From Zoogloea sp041917255 (GTDB lineage: Bacteria; Pseudomonadota; Gammaproteobacteria; Burkholderiales; Rhodocyclaceae), in contig JAYRYA010000007.1 in NCBI GenBank assembly GCA_041917255.1, positions 1-64,000 of the forward strand: a stretch of DNA of 64,000 nt, read 5' to 3'. The notes below the pieces were generated by a model. It had not been told where the DNA came from, made no database searches, and worked only from the letters and a program-made list of their open reading frames with translations. Position numbers and translations under genes: made by a program. Shown one piece after another: positions 32,179 through 41,915 of the stretch; position 1 is the stretch's first letter, and every line of letters starts with the position of its first letter.

Positions 32179-33459
32179 ATGTTCTCCAAGTCCGTTCTGG
32201 CCGTGGCCCTGTTGGCAACGGCTGTTCCGGCCCTGTCGGCGCCCGCCGGCCGAGCCCCCTCGGCAGCGCCCGCGCCTCAGGCAGTGCCGAACGCCGCTAC
32301 CCCGGTCTATTCGCTGCCTGCCTTGCGTGAGCTGGCGCGTGGCGGCCATCCGTCCCTCGCCGCCGCCGAGGCATTGGTGGAGGCGGGCCGGGCCCAGGTC
32401 ACGGCCGCCTCCGCCTATCCCAACCCCGATGTTGAATTCCTCGCCGGCCGCACCCAGGCGCGGGTGCCGGGGGTGAGCGGTGGGAGCGCCCAGACCCTCA
32501 CCGTCCAGCAGCGCATCGACAACCCGTGGCAGCGCGACGCGCGCATTGCCGCGGCCGGCCATGGGCTGGAGGCCCGCCAGGCCGAACGTCGCGGGTTTGA
32601 AAACGATCTGCTGGCGCGCCTCGACCAGCGCTTCTTCGAGGTGCTCCGGCGGATCGCCGAACTGCGCGCGGCCCGCGAGGATCTCCAGCTGGCCGAGCAG
32701 ATCCGCAGCAAGGTGGCGGTGCGCGTCGATACCGGCGAATCGCCCCGCTACGAACTCATCAAGGCCGACACCGAACTGCTCAACGCCCAGAAGTCGGCCG
32801 AGAGTGCCGACCTGCGCGTGGCCCAGGCCAGGGCGGCGCTGCGGGCGCTGGTGGGCCCCGGCTTGCCGGCGGATTTCCAGCTTGAAGGGTCCTTGTCGGG
32901 CGCGGTGAATGTGCCGCCCCTCGAACAACTGCGCACCGAAGTGCTGGCCCGCAACCCGGAGCTGCTGCGCAACCAGGCCGAGGTGCGCCGCGCCGAACGC
33001 CAGCTGGATCTCGAACGCCTGCGCCGCCAGCCCGAAGTCGCGCTGAAGGTGGCGGAGGATCGCGACCACGAACTGCGCGACACCCGCCTTGGCGTGGTGG
33101 TGTCGGTCCCGATCTGGGACCGTCGCCAGGGCCCGGTGGCCGAAGCCGGCGCGTTGCTCACCCGCAGCCGCAGCGAACTGGCGGCCCAGGAGCTGGCGCT
33201 GATCCAGGCGCTGGAAGGCGCCTACCGCCAGTACGAGATCAACCGCAACCAGGTGAGCGCCCTCGAGACCGGCATTCTTCGCGAGGCCGAGGCCGCCCTG
33301 AAGGTCGCCGAGGCCGCCTACCGTTTCGGTGAGCGCGGCATCCTCGATTATCTGGACGCCCAGCGCGTCTTCCGAGCCGCCCGCAACGAACTCATCGCCG
33401 CCCGCTACGAACTGCAGCTGGCCGTCATCGACATCGAGCGCCTGCGCGCCGCTCCCTGA
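32179..33459 (+). CDS. czcC: TolC-family outer-membrane efflux protein (CzcC-like)
   Basis: A 426-residue outer-membrane channel of the TolC/CzcC family. A signal peptide ends near ALSA|PA. Two repeated helical-hairpin halves follow: ALRELARGGHPSLAAAEALVEAGRAQV early, then RLGVVVSVPIWDRRQGPVAEA and ERGILDYLDAQRVFRAARNEL. It forms the outer-membrane exit duct for the RND pump encoded next. It is 14 bp before the adaptor gene. Confidence 0.9.
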   Translation: MFSKSVLAVALLATAVPALSAPAGRAPSAAPAPQAVPNAATPVYSLPALRELARGGHPSLAAAEALVEAGRAQVTAASAYPNPDVEFLAGRTQARVPGVSGGSAQTLTVQQRIDNPWQRDARIAAAGHGLEARQAERRGFENDLLARLDQRFFEVLRRIAELRAAREDLQLAEQIRSKVAVRVDTGESPRYELIKADTELLNAQKSAESADLRVAQARAALRALVGPGLPADFQLEGSLSGAVNVPPLEQLRTEVLARNPELLRNQAEVRRAERQLDLERLRRQPEVALKVAEDRDHELRDTRLGVVVSVPIWDRRQGPVAEAGALLTRSRSELAAQELALIQALEGAYRQYEINRNQVSALETGILREAEAALKVAEAAYRFGERGILDYLDAQRVFRAARNELIAARYELQLAVIDIERLRAAP

Positions 33460-33473
33460 ACCGGACCGTTCCC

Positions 33474-34685
33474 ATGAAACCCCACGCATCCCTTCAATCC
33501 TTCGCTCTGGCCGCGCTGACGGCCGCGCTGCTCGGTCTGCCGCTGGCGGGCTGTAAGGATTCCGCCCCGCCTCCCGACAAGGCCGCCGCCCCCACCACGT
33601 CCGCCCTTTCCGAAGGCGCGCCCGAAGATCCGGTCGGTCCTGTCGATCCGCTGTTGGTATCGGTACCCGCCAACTTCGGCGCCGATATCCGGGTTGCGCC
33701 GATGGCCGCTGCCGCCCTGTCCGACACGCTGAGGGTCGCCGGCAAGGTGGATTTCGACGAACGTCGGGTGAGCCGTATCGGCGCCACCGTGACCGGCCGC
33801 GTGATCGAGATCGACGCCCACCTGGGACAGCAGGTGAAGGTTGGCGACCCCTTGGCGGTGATCAACAGCACCGAACTTGGCCAGGCGCAGCTGACTTACC
33901 TGAAGGCCCGTGCCCAGGCCGACCTGCAGTCGCGCAGCGTCGAGCGGGCGCGCCAGCTGTTTGCCGCCGACGTGATCGGCCGGGCCGAGCTGCAGCGGCG
34001 CGAGAGCGAGCTGGCGATCGCCTCCGCGGAACAACGTGGCGCCGCCGACCAGCTGCGGGTGCTCGGGATGTCGTCGACGGCGATCAACCGGCTGGGTGGC
34101 AGCGGCGCGATCAATTCGGTGACGCCGGTGGTGTCCACCATGGCGGGCACCGTGGTCGAGCGCAAGGTGACCCAGGGCCAGGTGGTCCAGCCCTCCGATG
34201 CGCTGTTCACCGTGGCGGATCTTTCGCAGGTGTGGGTGACCGCCGAGGTGCCCGAGCAGCAGGCGGCGCTGGTCAAGGCCGGTCAGGCGGTGGATATCGA
34301 GGTGCCGGCGCTGGGCGCGCGACTCACCGGCAAGCTGATCTTCGTGGCCGACACGGTCAATCCCGAGACCCGCACGGTCACCGTGCGCAGCGCCGTGGAT
34401 AACGCCAGCCGCCAGCTCAAGCCGGCGATGCTCGCCACCATGCTGATCCAGGCCGCGCCCACCCAGACGCTGGTGGTGCCGGCTCAGGCGGTGGTACGCG
34501 AGGGTGATGCCGACAACGTGTTCGTCGAGGTCGGGCCCAACCGCTTCCGTCTCACGCCGGTGCGCCTGGGGCCGGATGCCGACGGACGCCGGCCGGTGCT
34601 GTCGGGCCTTAAGGCCGAGCAGCGCATCCTCGTCAGCGGGGCCTTCCACCTGAACAACGAACGCAAGCGGAAGGAACTGGAATGA
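33474..34685 (+). CDS. czcB: RND efflux periplasmic adaptor lipoprotein (CzcB-like)
   Basis: A 403-residue membrane-fusion protein. LPLAGCKDS is a lipobox. The barrel-sandwich (lipoyl-like) halves (GRVIEIDAHLGQQVKVGDPLAVI and GTVVERKVTQGQVVQPSDALFTVADLSQVWV) flank an alpha-hairpin; a beta-barrel and membrane-proximal domain follow. It couples the inner-membrane RND pump to the TolC-type channel. No His-rich metal-binding N-terminus is seen. It overlaps the pump gene by 4 bp. Confidence 0.92.
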   Translation: MKPHASLQSFALAALTAALLGLPLAGCKDSAPPPDKAAAPTTSALSEGAPEDPVGPVDPLLVSVPANFGADIRVAPMAAAALSDTLRVAGKVDFDERRVSRIGATVTGRVIEIDAHLGQQVKVGDPLAVINSTELGQAQLTYLKARAQADLQSRSVERARQLFAADVIGRAELQRRESELAIASAEQRGAADQLRVLGMSSTAINRLGGSGAINSVTPVVSTMAGTVVERKVTQGQVVQPSDALFTVADLSQVWVTAEVPEQQAALVKAGQAVDIEVPALGARLTGKLIFVADTVNPETRTVTVRSAVDNASRQLKPAMLATMLIQAAPTQTLVVPAQAVVREGDADNVFVEVGPNRFRLTPVRLGPDADGRRPVLSGLKAEQRILVSGAFHLNNERKRKELE

Positions 34686-37600
34686 TCGAATCCCTCGTCC
34701 GCGCCGCCCTCCAGCAGCGTCTGGTGGTGGTGGTGGTGGCGGTGATCCTGCTTGCATTCGGCCTCAATGCCGCGCACAAGCTGTCGGTGGATGCCTTCCC
34801 CGATGTGACCAATGTGCAGGTGCAGATCGCCACCGAAGCCAAAGGCCGCTCGCCCGAGGAGGTGGAGCGCTTCGTCACCGTGCCGCTGGAGATATCCATG
34901 ACCGGCCTGCCGGGGCTTGAGGAGATGCGCTCGCTCAACAAGCCGGGTTTGTCGCTGATCACGCTCGTCTTTACCGACGCCACCGACGTGTATTTCGCCC
35001 GTCAGCTGGTGATGGAGCGCCTGCTCGAAGTGGGCAGCCGGATGCCGGAAGGTGTGGTGCCGGTGCTTGGGCCGGTGTCCACCGGTCTGGGCGAGGTGTA
35101 CCAGTACACCCTCGACCACCCGGACGACGGCGACCGGAAGCTCACCGAGAAGGAGCTCACCGAGCGCCGCATCGTGCAGGACTGGGTGGTGCGCCCGTTG
35201 CTGCGCTCGATCCCCGGGGTGGCAGAGATCAACTCCCAGGGCGGCTTCGCGCGGCAGTATCAGGTGCTGGTCAATCCGGATCGGCTGCGCCACTACCAGC
35301 TTACCGTGCGTGACGTGTATGAGGCGGTGGCGCGCAACAACGCCAACTCCGGTGGCGGTGTGCTGCCCCAGTACGCCGAGCAGTACCTGATCCGCGGCGT
35401 GGGCCTGGTGAAGAGCCTGTCCGACATCGGCGCCATCGTGCTGAAGGAGGTCGGCGGAACGCCGGTGTACGTGCGCGACGTGGCGGAAGTCACCTTCGGC
35501 CACGAGGTGCGTCAGGGCGCCGTGGTCAAGAACGGCAATACCGAGTCGGTGGGCGGCATCGTGATGATGCTGCGCGGCGGCAACGCCAAGGAGGTGGTGA
35601 GCCGGATCAAGGCGCGGGTGGCCGAGATCAACGACAAGAACATGCTCCCCGACGGGCTGAAGATCGTGCCCTACTACGACCGCTCCGAGCTCGTCGATGC
35701 CGCCCTGTGGACGGTGAGCAAGGTGCTCATCGAGGGCATCATCCTTGTCGTGGTGGTGCTGTTCCTGTTCCTGGGCGACGTGCGCTCCAGCCTCATCGTG
35801 GTGGCCACGCTGGTGCTCACGCCGCTCATCACCTTCATGGCGATGAACCGCTACCACATCTCGGCCAATCTGATGTCCCTGGGCGGGCTGGCGATTGCCA
35901 TCGGCCTGATGGTGGACGGCTCGGTGGTGGTGGTGGAAAACGCCTTCGGGCGCCTTGGCCACGCCGGCAAGGGCGAAAGCAAGGTGCGCATCATCTTCGA
36001 TGCGGTGAAGGAGGTGGCGACGCCGGTGATCTTCGGCGTGGGCATCATCATCCTGGTGTTCCTGCCGCTGATGACCCTGCAGGGCATGGAAGGCAAGATG
36101 TTCGCGCCACTGGCCTACACCATTGCCATCGCGCTGGCGGTGTCGCTGTTCCTGTCGCTCACGCTCACGCCGGTGCTGTCGTCCTACCTGCTCAAGGGCG
36201 GCGCCGAGCACGACACCTGGCTCATCGCCAAGCTCAAGGCGCCGTATCTCAAGATGCTCCACTGGGCGGTGGCCAATAGCCGCAAGACGGTGGTGGGCGG
36301 CGTGGTGACGCTGGTGGCAACCCTGGCAATGTTCCCGCTGCTGGGCACGGCCTTCATCCCCGAGATGAAGGAAGGCTCGGTGGTGCCGGGTATCAACCGG
36401 GTGCCCAACATCTCGCTGGACGAGTCCATCAAGATGGAAATGCAGGCCATGAAGCTGGTGATGGAGGTGCCGGGCGTCAAGTCGGCGATCTCCGGCGTCG
36501 GCCGCGGCGAATCGCCCGCCGACCCCCAGGGTCAGAACGAGTCGACCCCCATCGTGAGCCTCAAACCCCGTGACGAGTGGCCCGCCGGATGGACCCAGGA
36601 CGACATCGCCGAGGCCATGCGCGAGAAGCTCAAGGTGCTGCCTGGCGCCCAGGTGGTGATGGCCCAGCCGATCTCCGACCGGGTGGACGAGATGGTCACC
36701 GGCGTGCGCTCCGACGTGGCGGTGAAGGTCTTCGGCGACGACCTCGACCTGCTCAAGAAGAAGGCCGAGGAGATTGCCCGTGTGGCCGGCGGCATCCAGG
36801 GCGCCACCGACATCCGGGTCGAACGGGTGAGCGGTCAGCAATACCTGTCCATCGAGATCGACCGCGCCGCCATCGCCCGCCACGGGCTCAACGTGTCGGA
36901 CGTGAACGACGTGATCGAGGCGGCCATCGGCGGCAAGCAGGCCACTGAGATCTACGAGGGCGAGCGGCGCTTTGCGGCGGTGGTGCGCCTGCCGGAAGAC
37001 TTCCGGGACAAGGTCGAGAAGATCGGCAACATCCTGGTGAGCGCGCCGGGCGGCGTGCAGGTGGCGCTGGAAAACCTGGCGACCATCCGCGTGGCCGACG
37101 GTCCTGCCCAGATCTCCCGAGAGCTGGCGAAGCGCCGGGTGGTGGTGGCGATCAATGTGAAGGACCGCGACCTGGGCGGCTTCGTGGCAGAGCTGCAGAA
37201 GACCGTCGGCGCCCAGGTGGAGCTGAAGGAAGGCTACTACCTCGAGTGGGGCGGCCAGTTCCAGAACCTGGAGCGGGCGATGGGGCATCTGACCATCATC
37301 ATCCCGGTGACGGTGGGGGCGATCTTCTTCCTGCTGTTCCTGCTGTTCGGATCGTTGAAACTTGCCTCACTCATCATTCTGGTGCTGCCTTTCGCCAGCG
37401 TTGGCGGGGTGATCGGGCTGTTGGTCACCGGCGAATACCTGTCGGTGCCGGCCTCGGTGGGCTTCATCGCCCTATGGGGTATCGCGGTGCTCAACGGGGT
37501 GGTGCTGGTGAGCTATATCCGCAGCCTGCGGGGCGAGGGCACACCGCTCGCCGAGGCGGTGGTGAAGGGCGCGACCCTGCGCTTCCGCCCGGTGATGATG

Positions 37601-37780
37601 ACCGCCACCGTGGCGCTGCTGGCGCTGGTGCCCTTCCTGTTCGCCACCGGGCCGGGCTCGGAGGTGCAGCGGCCGCTGGCGATCGTGGTGATCGGCGGCC
37701 TCATCACCTCAACCTTGCTCACGCTGGTGGTGCTGCCAACGCTCTACAAGTGGTTCGACGATACCCCGTACGAGGCCTGA
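34682..37780 (+). CDS. czcA: Heavy-metal-type RND efflux pump (CzcA/CusA family)
   Basis: A 1032-residue inner-membrane RND transporter with 12 TM segments and two large periplasmic loops. The TM4 motif, about residues 400-421, reads AIAIGLMVDGSVVVVENAF. That is intermediate between the DFGxxxDGA motif of Zn/Co/Cd and Ni/Co pumps and the AxGxxxD motif of Cu/Ag pumps, so the metal (or other substrate) cannot be assigned. The CzcCBA operon order is complete. A PII-like gene follows. Confidence 0.93.
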   Translation: MIESLVRAALQQRLVVVVVAVILLAFGLNAAHKLSVDAFPDVTNVQVQIATEAKGRSPEEVERFVTVPLEISMTGLPGLEEMRSLNKPGLSLITLVFTDATDVYFARQLVMERLLEVGSRMPEGVVPVLGPVSTGLGEVYQYTLDHPDDGDRKLTEKELTERRIVQDWVVRPLLRSIPGVAEINSQGGFARQYQVLVNPDRLRHYQLTVRDVYEAVARNNANSGGGVLPQYAEQYLIRGVGLVKSLSDIGAIVLKEVGGTPVYVRDVAEVTFGHEVRQGAVVKNGNTESVGGIVMMLRGGNAKEVVSRIKARVAEINDKNMLPDGLKIVPYYDRSELVDAALWTVSKVLIEGIILVVVVLFLFLGDVRSSLIVVATLVLTPLITFMAMNRYHISANLMSLGGLAIAIGLMVDGSVVVVENAFGRLGHAGKGESKVRIIFDAVKEVATPVIFGVGIIILVFLPLMTLQGMEGKMFAPLAYTIAIALAVSLFLSLTLTPVLSSYLLKGGAEHDTWLIAKLKAPYLKMLHWAVANSRKTVVGGVVTLVATLAMFPLLGTAFIPEMKEGSVVPGINRVPNISLDESIKMEMQAMKLVMEVPGVKSAISGVGRGESPADPQGQNESTPIVSLKPRDEWPAGWTQDDIAEAMREKLKVLPGAQVVMAQPISDRVDEMVTGVRSDVAVKVFGDDLDLLKKKAEEIARVAGGIQGATDIRVERVSGQQYLSIEIDRAAIARHGLNVSDVNDVIEAAIGGKQATEIYEGERRFAAVVRLPEDFRDKVEKIGNILVSAPGGVQVALENLATIRVADGPAQISRELAKRRVVVAINVKDRDLGGFVAELQKTVGAQVELKEGYYLEWGGQFQNLERAMGHLTIIIPVTVGAIFFLLFLLFGSLKLASLIILVLPFASVGGVIGLLVTGEYLSVPASVGFIALWGIAVLNGVVLVSYIRSLRGEGTPLAEAVVKGATLRFRPVMMTATVALLALVPFLFATGPGSEVQRPLAIVVIGGLITSTLLTLVVLPTLYKWFDDTPYEA

Positions 37781-37812
37781 TCCGCCCGAGCAATTTGAAA
37801 ACCCCTGTGTGA

Positions 37813-37844
37813 TCACTCCCCCGGCCGGTTGGCCGGGGGAGTGA
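37813..37844. other. Strong hairpin between czcA and the PII-like gene
   Basis: TCACTCCCCCGGCC-ggtt-GGCCGGGGGAGTGA is a 14-bp perfect stem. No T tract follows on either strand, so it is more likely an RNA-stability or partial-termination element setting the ratio of pump to PII-like transcripts than a full terminator. Confidence 0.5.
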
Positions 37845-37912
37845 CTGCAGTACCGTACGGTTCTGTTTGAGAAAGACCGGGCTGCCCGGCGACGTTTTGA
37901 GAAGGACATGCA

Positions 37913-38239
37913 ATGAAGGAAATTCGCGCCGTCATCCGCCCCCAGAAGCTGCCTCGCCTGCGCGAGGTGCTGCGGGGACTTCCCGGTTTTCCCGGAATGA
38001 CCATCAGCAAGGCGGTGGGCTGCGGTGCCACCGTGCGTCACGCGCCGAGCAACATCCGCGAGGAACTCACCGATTTCACCGACAAGGTGCGCATCGAGAT
38101 CGTCGCCCCGGACGAGATCGCCGACACACTGGTGGAGTGCATCGTCCAGGTGGCCAGCACCGGCCAGACGGGCGACGGGTTGGTGTGGGTGACCGACATC
38201 GAGCGTGCGGTGTTCATCCGCAAGACGGTTGCCGGCTGA
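37913..38239 (+). CDS. PII-superfamily protein, PII-NG type
   Basis: A 108-residue trimeric PII-fold protein. The start (MKEIRAVIRPQKLPRLREVL) and the second signature (TGQTGDGLVWVTDIERAVFI) are PII-like. The T-loop (GCGATVRHAPSNIREEL) lacks the Tyr51 uridylylation site of GlnB/GlnK, so it is not a classical nitrogen sensor. The PII-NG group is known for genes beside czc-type efflux operons, exactly this setting. It may bind a small ligand and modulate the pump. GAAGGACATGCA places a ribosome site before the ATG. Confidence 0.85.
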   Translation: MKEIRAVIRPQKLPRLREVLRGLPGFPGMTISKAVGCGATVRHAPSNIREELTDFTDKVRIEIVAPDEIADTLVECIVQVASTGQTGDGLVWVTDIERAVFIRKTVAG

Positions 38240-38251
38240 GGGCCGTCGGGG

Positions 38252-40282
38252 TCAGAGTTCGACCGACAAGGACAACCAGCCCATCGTCGCCACCGGATTG
38301 ACCGGTGTGCCGCGGTGGGCCGGCAGGCACTGTTCCGAACGGTCCGTGATCTCCTGGTGTTGGCCGCCCAGGTTGATGCCGTTGATCGACACCTCGGCCC
38401 GCCTGCCGTCAACCCTGAATGCCCGGGCGATGCGCAGGTCGGCGGTGGTGTAGGGCCGGGCGGCGTAGTCGCAGCCCGGCACGTAGCCGTAGCCGCCAGC
38501 CAGCGGGCCCATCCGCAGCAGGCTGGCGGTGCTGCTCCAGCCGTTGCCGTAATCCTGCAGCCAGGTGAGGTTGGCGGTGTAAGGCGCCGTTCGCTTGGCA
38601 ATCTCCGGGGCGTCGGTGTGGCGGTCGATCAGCGTGTGGCTGAACAGCACCTCGGTACCCGGCCGGGGCTTGGCCCGAAGCTGGTATTCGATGCCCCTCA
38701 GCACCACTGGCGAAGACATGTTAACGAACTGGGAGCTGGGCAGCGGGAGCAGCGCACCGCCCGATGGCACGATGCGGCGGATCACGAAATCGCTGATCCG
38801 CTCACTGAAGACACGCACGTCGAGGGTCGCATCGAGCGTGTGGAAGCGCCCGAGATAGCCGATCTCGATCGTGTCGACCCGTGGCACCCTCAGGTCGGGA
38901 TTGGCCTGGTATGGCCAGGCGAGCAGCATGGACGGGTTGCCCGGCACCGGTGTGCGCACGTCGCCGTAGAGTTCGAAGAGGTTGCGCTGAAGCCAGGCAC
39001 GGGCGTAGCCGGCGCGGAAGGTGTCGCGGGCGCTGGGATGCCAGTTGACGAAGGCGCGTGGGATGAACTGCGGTGCGATGGTGCCGTTCTTCTCGAGCAG
39101 GCCGCCTAGATTGAGCTGCCACTCGGGCGTGAGGCGCCAGTCGAGGTTGGAGAAGGCCCGGTACAGCTCCAGCACCGGCGGCCGGCCGCCGGCGAAGAGG
39201 TAGGGCGAGTTGGTCTCGTCGCGGCGCGTCTCGACACCCCACACCATTCGCGCCTTCGGGCTGAGGGCGAAACGGTGCTGGAGTTCAAGGTTGGTGCGTA
39301 GGGCTTCACGGTTGCGGTCGAGGGGCACGGCCGGATAGGTCGGCGGTGCACTCGCCAGCCAGCGCTCGACGCCGTTTTCGTGGTTGCGGTAGGCGCTCAC
39401 CAGCCATTCCTCGTCGTCGCCGAGCGTGCGCCGCCAGGTGAGGTGCAGGGTGCCGCCTTCGGTGCCGGCGGTGCGTTCGGCGTTGTTGCCGAACACCGAG
39501 TCGGGATAGCCGAGGTCGCGGGTGATGCGGTTGTAGCCGGCGCGCACGGTCAGTTCGTCACGGGCGCTGAGGCGGTAGTCGCTGCGCAGGCTGACCGTGT
39601 GGCTGGTATGGCTGTCGAAAACCCGGCCAAAGCCGCTGTCGCGTTGCTGTGCGGCCGTGAGGCGCAGGCCCAGGTCATCGCTGCCGCCGCTCCAGCTGGC
39701 CAGGATGTCATTGATGCCGTGGGAGCCGAGGTTAACTTGGCCGCTCGCGCCGCGGTCCTGCTGGCTGTGGCGGGTGACAATGTTGATCACGCCCAGGAAG
39801 GCATTGGCACCGTAGGCGTTGGAGTTGGTGCCGCGCACCACCTCGATGCGCTCGATCTCGTGGATCGTGAGGGGCAGCGCCGACCAGTCGACACCACCGA
39901 ACGAACTGGGCGCATACACCGAGCGGCCGTCGATCAACACCTGGATCTCGGTCGGATAATCGCTGCCCAGGCCGTGGTAGGTGACCCACTGGGCGTGGCC
40001 GCGCTCCTGGCCGATCTGCATGCCGGGCACCAGGCGCAGCAGGCGGGCCACATCGCGGTAGCCGGTGGCGCGGATGAAGTCACGGTCGAGAATGGTCACC
40101 GCTCCCGGCGCCTCGTTGAGGGCCTGGGGTAGGCGCGAGGCCGACAAAACGGTCGGCAGTTCCTCGAAGAAAGGGGATTCCCAGCCTTCACGATCAGCCA
40201 CGGGGCCTGCGGCGTCGTTCAGCGCAGGCAGGGTCGCCATGATTGCGGCGAGCAGGATCCGTCGTGATGGCGGCAAGGACAT
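38252..40282 (-). CDS. TonB-dependent outer-membrane receptor
   Basis: A 676-residue TonB-dependent receptor: signal peptide, a short TonB-box-like start (LPTVLSASRLPQALNEAPGAVTIL), a plug domain (about 45-160; RIEVVRGTNSNAYGANAFLGVINIVT) and a 22-strand barrel ending in WLSLSVEL. The ligand is not evident; there is no siderophore or cobalamin gene nearby. It is convergent with the PII-NG gene, 12 bp away. Possible roles include metal-chelate or organic-ligand uptake. Confidence 0.9.
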   Translation of the reverse strand: MSLPPSRRILLAAIMATLPALNDAAGPVADREGWESPFFEELPTVLSASRLPQALNEAPGAVTILDRDFIRATGYRDVARLLRLVPGMQIGQERGHAQWVTYHGLGSDYPTEIQVLIDGRSVYAPSSFGGVDWSALPLTIHEIERIEVVRGTNSNAYGANAFLGVINIVTRHSQQDRGASGQVNLGSHGINDILASWSGGSDDLGLRLTAAQQRDSGFGRVFDSHTSHTVSLRSDYRLSARDELTVRAGYNRITRDLGYPDSVFGNNAERTAGTEGGTLHLTWRRTLGDDEEWLVSAYRNHENGVERWLASAPPTYPAVPLDRNREALRTNLELQHRFALSPKARMVWGVETRRDETNSPYLFAGGRPPVLELYRAFSNLDWRLTPEWQLNLGGLLEKNGTIAPQFIPRAFVNWHPSARDTFRAGYARAWLQRNLFELYGDVRTPVPGNPSMLLAWPYQANPDLRVPRVDTIEIGYLGRFHTLDATLDVRVFSERISDFVIRRIVPSGGALLPLPSSQFVNMSSPVVLRGIEYQLRAKPRPGTEVLFSHTLIDRHTDAPEIAKRTAPYTANLTWLQDYGNGWSSTASLLRMGPLAGGYGYVPGCDYAARPYTTADLRIARAFRVDGRRAEVSINGINLGGQHQEITDRSEQCLPAHRGTPVNPVATMGWLSLSVEL

Positions 40283-40353
40283 CGGGGTGTGTTGTTATCG
40301 ATCCGGTACGGAAAATCACTTCCTACCGGAATTTCCACGGTGTCCGGATTATA

Positions 40354-40380
40354 AACAGCCCGCTTGACGCGGGCTGCTGA
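40354..40380 (-). terminator. Terminator of the DegP-type protease gene
   Basis: On the minus strand AGCAGCCCGC-GTCAA-GCGGGCTGTTTAT gives an 8-bp stem followed by a short T run, 27 bp after the protease stop codon. Confidence 0.65.
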
Positions 40381-40406
40381 ATCTTGTCACAGCGCCGGGT
40401 TCGCGA

Positions 40407-41915
40407 TCAGTCCATTCGCAGGGGCACGAAGATCCGGCTGTTGCCTCGCTGGACGAGCAGGGCAAAACGGTTGCCAGCGGATTCGATCAGCTTGCGGAAG
40501 TGGTCGATACTGGTGATCGCCTGGTTGTTCACCCCAACGATGGCATCACCGGCCTGCAGGCCAGCCTTGGCCGACGGGCCGCTCACCGATTCCACCACCA
40601 CCCCGCCGGGCACGCCGAGGCGCGCAGCCTCCTGCGCGGTGAGCGCACGGCCGGTGACGCCCAGCTTGCCGCTGGCCGAAGGATTCTTCCTGTCCGGGCT
40701 GCCCATCGCCGCGACCTTCTCGCCGGCCTGTTCGCCGAGGGTGACGTTCACCTCGCGGGCCTTGCGGTCACGCCACACGGACAGGCGCACCACCGATCCG
40801 GGCTTCTGGTCGCCGATGATGCGCGGCAGATCGGCCGAGCTGTCGACCTTCTGGCCGTTCACTCCGAGCACGACGTCGCCGGGCTGCAGGCCGGCCTTCT
40901 CGGCCGGGGAGCCGGGCTCGACATTGGCGACCAGCGCGCCATTCGGCTTGTCGAGGCCGAAGTTCTGCGCCAGATCCGTGTCCAGCCCCTGGATCGCCAC
41001 GCCCAGCCGGCCGCGGGACACCTTGCCGTATTTCTGGAGTTGATCCTTGACCTTCATCGCCACGTCGATGGGGATCGCGAACGAGATGCCCATGAAACCG
41101 CCGGAGCGGGAGTAAATCTGCGAGTTGATGCCGATCACCTCGCCCGCCAGGTTGAACAGCGGGCCGCCGGAGTTGCCCGGGTTGATCGCCACATCGGTCT
41201 GCAGGAAGGGCACGTAGTTCTCGTCGGGCAGGCGCCGCGCCTTGGCGCTGATGATGCCGGCCGTCACGGTGTTCTCGAAGCCGAAGGGCGAGCCCATCGC
41301 CACGACCCACTCGCCCACCTTGGCGCGCTCGGCGTCGCCGGTGCGCACCGCCGGCAGGCCGGTGGCGTCGATCTTGAGGAGCGCCACGTCGGTGCGTTTG
41401 TCCACGCCCACCACCTTGGCCTTGAACTCGCGCTTGTCGGTGAGGCGCACGGTCACCTCGGTGGCGCCATCGACCACATGGGCGTTGGTCAGCACGAAGC
41501 CGTCGGCGCTGACGATGAACCCCGAGCCTACGCCTTGCTGGATCTGCTCAGGCGCGCGTCCACCGCCGCCGCCAGGCATGCCCGGAACAGGCACGCCGAA
41601 GCGGCGCAGGAAGTCGTAAAACGGATCGCCGGCGAAGGGGTCTTCGCCGCTGGCACCGCTGTTGCCTCGGCTGAGGCGCTGGGTAGTGCTGATGTTCACC
41701 ACCGCCGGCCCGACCTGTTCGACCAGCGCCGAGAAATCCGGCAGGCCGTAGCGTCCCGCCGGTGCCTGGGCCGGCTGGACGGCCGGCACGGTGGCCGGCG
41801 TGGCGCCGTTGGCTGCGTGGGAGGGGGAGATCGCGCCGCCCTCCTGCAGGCAGCCGGCGAGCGCCAGCGCGATGGCGGAAGAGACGAGGGCGGATCGGAC
41901 GACGGCAGGTTTCAT
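40407..41915 (-). CDS. DegP/DegQ-type serine protease with two PDZ domains, lipoprotein form
   Basis: A 502-residue HtrA-family periplasmic protease. The trypsin-like domain has His in LTNAHVVDG, Asp in TDVALLKI and Ser in NPGNSGGPL, followed by two PDZ domains (GRLGVAIQGL...; GKLGVTGRAL...). The N-terminus carries a lipobox, ALAGCLQEGG, so the enzyme is predicted to be membrane-anchored, unlike soluble DegP. It degrades or refolds misfolded envelope proteins. AGGAG lies well placed before the ATG at 41915; a longer frame to 41978 was rejected. It is divergent from oxyR. Confidence 0.92.
   Translation of the reverse strand: MKPAVVRSALVSSAIALALAGCLQEGGAISPSHAANGATPATVPAVQPAQAPAGRYGLPDFSALVEQVGPAVVNISTTQRLSRGNSGASGEDPFAGDPFYDFLRRFGVPVPGMPGGGGGRAPEQIQQGVGSGFIVSADGFVLTNAHVVDGATEVTVRLTDKREFKAKVVGVDKRTDVALLKIDATGLPAVRTGDAERAKVGEWVVAMGSPFGFENTVTAGIISAKARRLPDENYVPFLQTDVAINPGNSGGPLFNLAGEVIGINSQIYSRSGGFMGISFAIPIDVAMKVKDQLQKYGKVSRGRLGVAIQGLDTDLAQNFGLDKPNGALVANVEPGSPAEKAGLQPGDVVLGVNGQKVDSSADLPRIIGDQKPGSVVRLSVWRDRKAREVNVTLGEQAGEKVAAMGSPDRKNPSASGKLGVTGRALTAQEAARLGVPGGVVVESVSGPSAKAGLQAGDAIVGVNNQAITSIDHFRKLIESAGNRFALLVQRGNSRIFVPLRMD

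Noticed and set aside
34484..37288. 934-codon minus-strand open frame opposite czcA
   Set aside because: It is His/Asp/Arg-rich with no domain and lies antisense to a clear RND pump gene; a high-GC codon-position shadow.
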